Positions 5,858-8,675 of a stretch of 8,675 nucleotides of DNA are shown one piece after another. Within the stretch, counting starts at the first letter, position 1. The number at the start of each line of letters is the position of its first letter. The notes below the pieces were generated by a model. It ran no database searches and was not told the DNA's origin. It saw only the letters and a program-made list of their open reading frames with translations. The translations under genes were made by a program, and so were the position numbers. Origin of the DNA: Chthoniobacterales bacterium (lineage in GTDB: Bacteria; Verrucomicrobiota; Verrucomicrobiia; Chthoniobacterales; UBA10450); contig JACDBM010000328.1 in NCBI GenBank assembly GCA_013694945.1, forward strand, positions 1-8,675, written 5' to 3'.

Positions 5858-6838
5858 TCAAGCTTGGGAAGGAAAATGCTCAAGCGGAGCCGGCGGCAGA
5901 AATACTGCCCGCGCGACCCAAGGATGGCCGCGGACGAAGTCAACCGCGCTCATCCGCTTTTTGCCTTCGAGCTGAACTTCGCCGAGCCGAAGCAGACCAT
6001 TGCCGGTAGCAATGAGAAGGCGGTCGCTCGTGGCCCCAGCAACGTGGCCCGGGGGTTGTTCGTCTCCCGGCTGCGGCGTTGCGCTGAAAATCTTCAGCTT
6101 CTGTTTTTGCCCGGCACCATCACTGATCAGCGTGTAAGTGCCGGGCCAGGGATCGAATGCGCGAATCTTTCGCTCGACCTGCTCCGCCGAGTCGCTCCAA
6201 TTGATGGCTCCATCTTCCCGTTCGAGCTTTGGCGCCGAGGTAGCCTCGGAGGGATTCTGCGGGATGCGAGGAGCAGTTCCGGCCTCGAGCTGCTTCAGCG
6301 CCTCCTTCAAAGCAGCCGGTGCGATTTTCGCCAGCCGATCATGCAGCGACCGACCCGTTTCACCGGGAGCGATCTCGGTTAGCGATTGCAACAGCACGTC
6401 TCCGGTGTCGAGACCCTCATCCATGTACATGACCGTGACTCCTGTTTCCCGATCTCCGGCGGCGATTGCTGCCTGAATCGGTGCGGCGCCGCGATGTCGA
6501 GGGAGAAGCGAGGCATGAAGATTCAGACAAGCAATTGTGGGAATCTCGAGAACGCGTCGCGGCAGAATTTGTCCGTAAGCCATCACCACAATCACCTCGG
6601 GAACAAGACTGCGAATTTCGCCCACTGCTTCAGCGTTGTTGATGCGTTCCGGCTGCAGAATCGGGAGGTGCGACTCCGCCAAAGCGGTTTTAGCCGGCGG
6701 CGTTTGGATTTGCTGATTGCGTCCTGCAGGCCTGTCCGGCTGCGTCACGAGGCCGACGAGTTCGTGCTTGCTCGATTCGAGCAGCCACTGAAGTGTCGGC
6801 ACGCCGATTTCTCCCGTGCCAATGAAAACAACGCGCAT
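5858..6838 (-). CDS. fmt: Methionyl-tRNA formyltransferase
   Basis: The 326-residue product transfers a formyl group from 10-formyltetrahydrofolate to initiator Met-tRNA, the step that marks it for bacterial initiation. The N-terminal formyltransferase domain begins VVFIGTGEIGVPTL and has QPDRPAGR (33-40). The catalytic set falls at the same numbers as in E. coli: Asn106 and His108 in NLHASLLPRHRG, and Asp144 in EGLDTGD. A linker (about 190-205) leads to the OB-like C-terminal domain, with REDGAINW (207-214) and IRAFDPWPGTYT (225-236). The length is slightly above the usual 315. The gene starts 6 bases after the zinc-ribbon gene, so coupling is likely. No Shine-Dalgarno is visible. The deformylase gene def, often next to fmt, is absent from this window. 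Confidence 0.97.
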   Translation of the reverse strand: MRVVFIGTGEIGVPTLQWLLESSKHELVGLVTQPDRPAGRNQQIQTPPAKTALAESHLPILQPERINNAEAVGEIRSLVPEVIVVMAYGQILPRRVLEIPTIACLNLHASLLPRHRGAAPIQAAIAAGDRETGVTVMYMDEGLDTGDVLLQSLTEIAPGETGRSLHDRLAKIAPAALKEALKQLEAGTAPRIPQNPSEATSAPKLEREDGAINWSDSAEQVERKIRAFDPWPGTYTLISDGAGQKQKLKIFSATPQPGDEQPPGHVAGATSDRLLIATGNGLLRLGEVQLEGKKRMSAVDFVRGHPWVARAVFLPPAPLEHFPSQA

Positions 6839-6844
6839 GGCGCG

Positions 6845-7093
6845 TTAAAGCTGGATGCGCGGAGCGGAAGCAGTGCGGCCGGGGCGGCGGCCTTTCAGGC
6901 TTTCCGCCATTAACTTTTCGCCCGCCGTGACCTCGCGCGATCCGACGGAGGAAGCACAGCCGGTGCAGAGATAATCGTAGATTTCCTTATCCGGCAAGAT
7001 TAGGAGCAGACGCTCGCGAACCGGCATCGCCACTTTGCATTTTTCGCAGTAGAGACTCGAGGCGGTAAAATTCTCAAACTGTTGCTGGCTCAT
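6845..7093 (-). CDS. Small four-cysteine zinc-ribbon protein of unknown function
   Basis: The 82-residue protein has two CxxC knuckles, Cys16-Glu-Lys-Cys19 and Cys43-Thr-Gly-Cys46, spaced 23 residues apart. Between them lies a hydrophobic beta-rich stretch (RERLLLILPDKEIYDYL). This is the arrangement of a zinc ribbon that binds one structural metal. The last 30 residues are basic and probably flexible (ESLKGRRPGRTASAPRIQL), which would suit contact with nucleic acid, though that is an inference. There is no signal peptide or membrane segment, so it is probably cytoplasmic. Its start overlaps the end of the adenylate-kinase-like gene by 20 bases and its stop is 6 bases before fmt, so it is embedded in a translation/nucleotide operon. 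That position hints at a role near translation initiation or RNA, but I recognise no named family. Confidence 0.8.
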   Translation of the reverse strand: MSQQQFENFTASSLYCEKCKVAMPVRERLLLILPDKEIYDYLCTGCASSVGSREVTAGEKLMAESLKGRRPGRTASAPRIQL

Positions 7094-7682
7094 GCTGCCC
7101 GTTAAACCCGTTTACGCTCTCCAGAATTCGCAGCAAAACTCTCGCCGGCGGCTGGGTCGCGTCAATGCAAGTGATTCGATCCTCTCCGTAATGGCCGAGT
7201 ACCGGCTTTGATTCCTCTTCATAGGTCGCGAGGCGGCGCTTAATGACCTCTTCGTTCGCATCGTCCAGACGGTTGTCTTTGAGCGCACGCTTTTTCAAAC
7301 GAGTGAAAAGAGCGTCCCGATTCGGGCAGGAGAGATGGAATACCTTTTCGACCTCGATCAGGTCGTCCATGATTTTCGCCTGACCGACATTCCGCGGGAT
7401 GCCATCGAGCACGAGTGTGTCGATGTCCGGTTTAAATTCGTGGCCATCGACCGCGGCGTCGATGCGCGCTTTCCAAAGCTCAACCGTGATCTCATTTGGA
7501 ACGAGTTGGCCCTTGCTCGAGTGTTCCAAAAACGCGGCTCCTACCTTCGTGCGCGTATCGATAGAGCGGAAAACGTCGCCGCAGGCGCAATGAAAGTAAC
7601 GCGGGATCGTACCCAGCGTTTTGCCCTGGGTGCCTTTGCCGCTGCCGGGCGCGCCGAAGAGAAGGTAGGTTTTATATTTCAT
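7074..7682 (-). CDS. Adenylate-kinase-like nucleoside monophosphate kinase, short-LID form
   Basis: The 202-residue P-loop kinase most likely converts AMP plus ATP into two ADP. It shows the Walker A loop GAPGSGKGTQ (10-19), an NMP-binding segment CGDVFR (34-39), DGIPRN (93-98) and an arginine-rich helix EEVIKRRLATYEE (144-156). The usual SGDMLR and DGFPRT read CGDVFR and DGIPRN here, but the arginines that hold phosphates are kept. The LID is short (about 128-140, RLKKRALKDNRLDD), without the long insert or zinc cysteines of E. coli-size enzymes. It could be the main adenylate kinase or a paralogue with shifted specificity, so I leave the symbol blank. The ATG at 7682 is chosen over an open frame reaching 7709, because MKYKTYLLFGAPG is the expected beginning and a TATAAC -10 sits just upstream. 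It is the first gene of the operon. Confidence 0.88.
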   Translation of the reverse strand: MKYKTYLLFGAPGSGKGTQGKTLGTIPRYFHCACGDVFRSIDTRTKVGAAFLEHSSKGQLVPNEITVELWKARIDAAVDGHEFKPDIDTLVLDGIPRNVGQAKIMDDLIEVEKVFHLSCPNRDALFTRLKKRALKDNRLDDANEEVIKRRLATYEEESKPVLGHYGEDRITCIDATQPPARVLLRILESVNGFNGQHEPATV

Positions 7683-7692
7683 GCGTGAAATT

Positions 7693-7722
7693 GTTATAGC
7701 GCAATGCACACCGCGTCGGCAA
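7693..7722 (-). promoter_or_regulatory. Candidate promoter of the adk-like/fmt/pyrH/frr operon
   Basis: On the minus strand TTGCCG (7722-7717, four of six matches) is followed after 18 bases by TATAAC (7698-7693, five of six matches). Initiation about 7 bases downstream would leave only a few bases before the ATG at 7682, with no Shine-Dalgarno, so the message would be nearly leaderless. The site lies in the 124-base gap after rpmA. This supports a separate transcription unit, although read-through from rplU-rpmA is possible because no good terminator is seen there. Confidence 0.45.
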
Positions 7723-7806
7723 CGTTCTCGTTAGGTCCGCCGTCGCGGGCCGCGGCGAACAACACCTCGAGCGCCTGGCCACGAGCGACTGGCGAAGAAG
7801 CGCGCG

Positions 7807-8064
7807 CTACGGAGTCGCAGCGACGGACTCGACATTCACGCGACGTCCCGCGCGATCGAATCGAACCTGTCCGTCCACAAGCGCGAAAATGGTGTAGTCG
7901 CGACCGAGGCCGACATTTTTCCCCGGAAGAAACTTCGTCCCGCGCTGGCGGACGATGATGTTCCCTGCAACGACGGCTTCGCTGCCAAATTTCTTGACGC
8001 CCAGACGTTTGCTAACGCTGTCGCGGCCGTTCTTAACGCTGCCTTGTCCCTTTTTATGAGCCAT
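7807..8064 (-). CDS. rpmA: 50S ribosomal protein L27
   Basis: The 85-residue product is full length for bacterial L27. It begins MAHKKGQGSVKNGRDS, the conserved N-terminus that reaches the peptidyl transferase centre, with no cleavable extension of the Firmicutes type. Then come SKRLGVKKFG, VVAGNIIVRQRGTKFLPGKNVGLGRDYTIFAL and VDGQVRFD, all diagnostic. It follows rplU by 6 bases in the usual L21-L27 order. A GGAG (8077-8074), abutting the rplU stop and 9 bases before the ATG, serves as the ribosome site and couples the two genes. The TAG stop is at 7809-7807. A GTPase gene (obgE), a frequent next gene in other bacteria, does not follow here. Confidence 0.97.
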   Translation of the reverse strand: MAHKKGQGSVKNGRDSVSKRLGVKKFGSEAVVAGNIIVRQRGTKFLPGKNVGLGRDYTIFALVDGQVRFDRAGRRVNVESVAATP

Positions 8065-8070
8065 AAGGTT

Positions 8071-8409
8071 CTACTCCGCTGATTTCGAGTTCGAGCCAAG
8101 GCTTATCCCGGTGATCTTCACGCGAGTCAATTTCCTGCGGTGACCGACGGTGCGATGATAACCCTTCCGGCGGCGATACTTGAACGCGATTACCTTCTTG
8201 TCCTTGCGCTGTTCAATGACTTCCCCCGTGACTGTGGCGCCTTCGATGAGCGGTGTGCCGTGGGTGAGGTTCTCACCGTCGCCATGGAAAAGGACGTCTG
8301 CGAACACGCCTTCCTTGCCAATCTCCGAGTCGAGAAAGTCGACATCGATGATGTCACCCTCAGCGACGCGGTGTTGTCTGCCGCCCGTTTTGATAATTGC
8401 GAACGCCAT
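8071..8409 (-). CDS. rplU: 50S ribosomal protein L21
   Basis: The 112-residue product is slightly longer than E. coli L21 (103). It begins MAFAIIKTGGRQHRVAEGDIID and continues with the L21 features GTPLIEGATVTGEVIEQRKDKKVIAFKYRRRKGYHRTVGHRR and LTRVKITGI. The extra length is a hydrophilic tail (SLGSNSKSAE). ATG at 8409 is chosen because the family starts at the sequence FAIIKTGG. The frame stays open to 8640, but that part is antisense to another small gene and has no L21 similarity. It is first in a two-gene operon with rpmA. The sequence before the ATG (TTTTCCCGAGCC) has no good Shine-Dalgarno. TTGTCA at 8457-8452 is a possible -35, but the matching -10 is poor. Confidence 0.96.
   Translation of the reverse strand: MAFAIIKTGGRQHRVAEGDIIDVDFLDSEIGKEGVFADVLFHGDGENLTHGTPLIEGATVTGEVIEQRKDKKVIAFKYRRRKGYHRTVGHRRKLTRVKITGISLGSNSKSAE
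8074..8077 (-). promoter_or_regulatory. Ribosome binding site of rpmA abutting the rplU stop
   Basis: GGAG on the minus strand directly abuts the TAG stop of rplU (8073-8071) and lies 9 bases before the rpmA ATG at 8064. As with rplM-rpsI, the terminating ribosome sits on the next start site. Confidence 0.6.
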
Positions 8410-8514
8410 GGCTCGGGAAAAGTCGCGCACAGTCACACGATTGGCCTGTGTTGACAAGTAAAACGTTGAGCGCGCGATCTCGACGATGCCGAAGCCGCGA
8501 GTAAAATCGTGCCG

Positions 8515-8675
8515 GTGAAACGACGCGTCCGCGAGTTGCTCCAAGCTGTTCCGTTTCAGCCCTTCATAATTCGAATGACCGATGGACGGGAGTATCGCAT
8601 CGAGCACCCCGATTTCGTGTTGGCCGCTCGTAACGATCAATCGCAGGTATCGATCGAAGATGAGGACGGTCGCAT
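8515..8675 (+). CDS. Small conserved hypothetical protein, 3' cut by the window end
   Basis: A plus-strand frame starting at GTG 8515 (or GTG 8509, in frame) runs open to the last base. It gives 53 residues that begin VKRRVRELLQAVPFQPFIIR and continue with MTDGREYRIEHPDFVLAAR. The pattern LRxLLxxxPFxPFxIRxxDGRxYxIxHPDFV resembles a family of short uncharacterised proteins that I recall as common and often multicopy in Verrucomicrobia and Planctomycetes. A short helix is followed by beta strands, with the invariant-looking Pro-Phe-x-Pro-Phe and His-Pro-Asp/Glu-Phe. The frame is bounded upstream by TGA at 8467-8469. It is divergent from rplU with about 100 bases between starts. No Shine-Dalgarno or convincing -10 is visible, and the function is unknown. 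The family recognition is from memory and the gene is partial. Confidence 0.65.
   Translation, partial: MKRRVRELLQAVPFQPFIIRMTDGREYRIEHPDFVLAARNDQSQVSIEDEDGR

Noticed and set aside
7738..7757. CGCCG/CGGCG hairpin downstream of rpmA
   Set aside because: It has only a 5-bp stem in very GC-rich sequence with no T tract; not supported as a terminator.
8429..8457. rplU promoter TTGTCA-17-GACTGT on the minus strand, and TTGACA at 8451-8456 on the plus strand
   Set aside because: The -35 boxes are good, but neither has an acceptable -10 at 16-18 bases; too weak to list as features.
8410..8640. Extended N-terminus for rplU
   Set aside because: L21 begins at MAFAIIKTGG. The extra 77 residues are antisense to the small GTG-started gene, whose sequence looks conserved.
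1..8675. Mobile element, defence system, CRISPR array, tRNA or rRNA
   Set aside because: No transposase, integrase, terminal repeats, spaced direct repeats or cloverleaf pattern was seen; the window is filled by housekeeping genes in ordinary arrangements.

Overview
The window is a chromosomal housekeeping segment from a bacterium, most likely of the Verrucomicrobia (soil Chthoniobacterales/Spartobacteria-like). This placement is an inference. It rests on a moderately GC-rich composition, an archaeal/eukaryotic-type (type 3) prolyl-tRNA synthetase, the linkage adk-like/zinc-ribbon/fmt/pyrH/frr, and a divergent small protein with a 'PFQPFIIRMTDGREY' signature that I associate with Verrucomicrobia and Planctomycetes. 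No phage, insertion sequence, CRISPR array, tRNA or rRNA was seen.

Layout. Bases 1-288 hold the 3' end of a plus-strand repeat-type protein with an Ala/Pro-rich tail. It converges on the minus-strand pair rplM-rpsI (L13, S9; 1370 down to 528). A 305-base divergent spacer (1371-1675) carries a good candidate rplM promoter and separates that pair from plus-strand proS (1676-3220). After proS comes a plus-strand pair, a glutaredoxin (3337-3588) and an unrecognised membrane protein (3588-4400), joined by a one-base stop/start overlap. A purine/pyrimidine-rich inverted repeat at 4416-4464 lies where these converge on the long minus-strand operon.

That operon reads, in transcription order: an adenylate-kinase-like NMP kinase (7682-7074), a four-cysteine zinc-ribbon protein (7093-6845), fmt (6838-5858), pyrH (5831-5100) and frr (5032-4472). 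Upstream of it, also on the minus strand, is rplU-rpmA (8409-7807; L21, L27). At the right edge a plus-strand small protein begins, divergent from rplU and cut by the window end (8515-8675). It is easy to miss because it starts with GTG and is incomplete.

How the genes fit together. Nearly everything serves translation or nucleotide supply: four ribosomal proteins, Pro-tRNA charging, initiator Met-tRNA formylation, ribosome recycling, and AMP/UMP phosphorylation. Shine-Dalgarno motifs are clear for the two genes internal to ribosomal operons (rpsI, rpmA). Predicted promoters for first genes lie very close to the start codon, suggesting very short leaders. I found no strong case for a new defence or mobile system. 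The most interesting items are the unknown zinc-ribbon and membrane proteins locked into these operons, the palindrome inside the rplM promoter spacer, the lost zinc site of ProRS, and the short-leader pattern.
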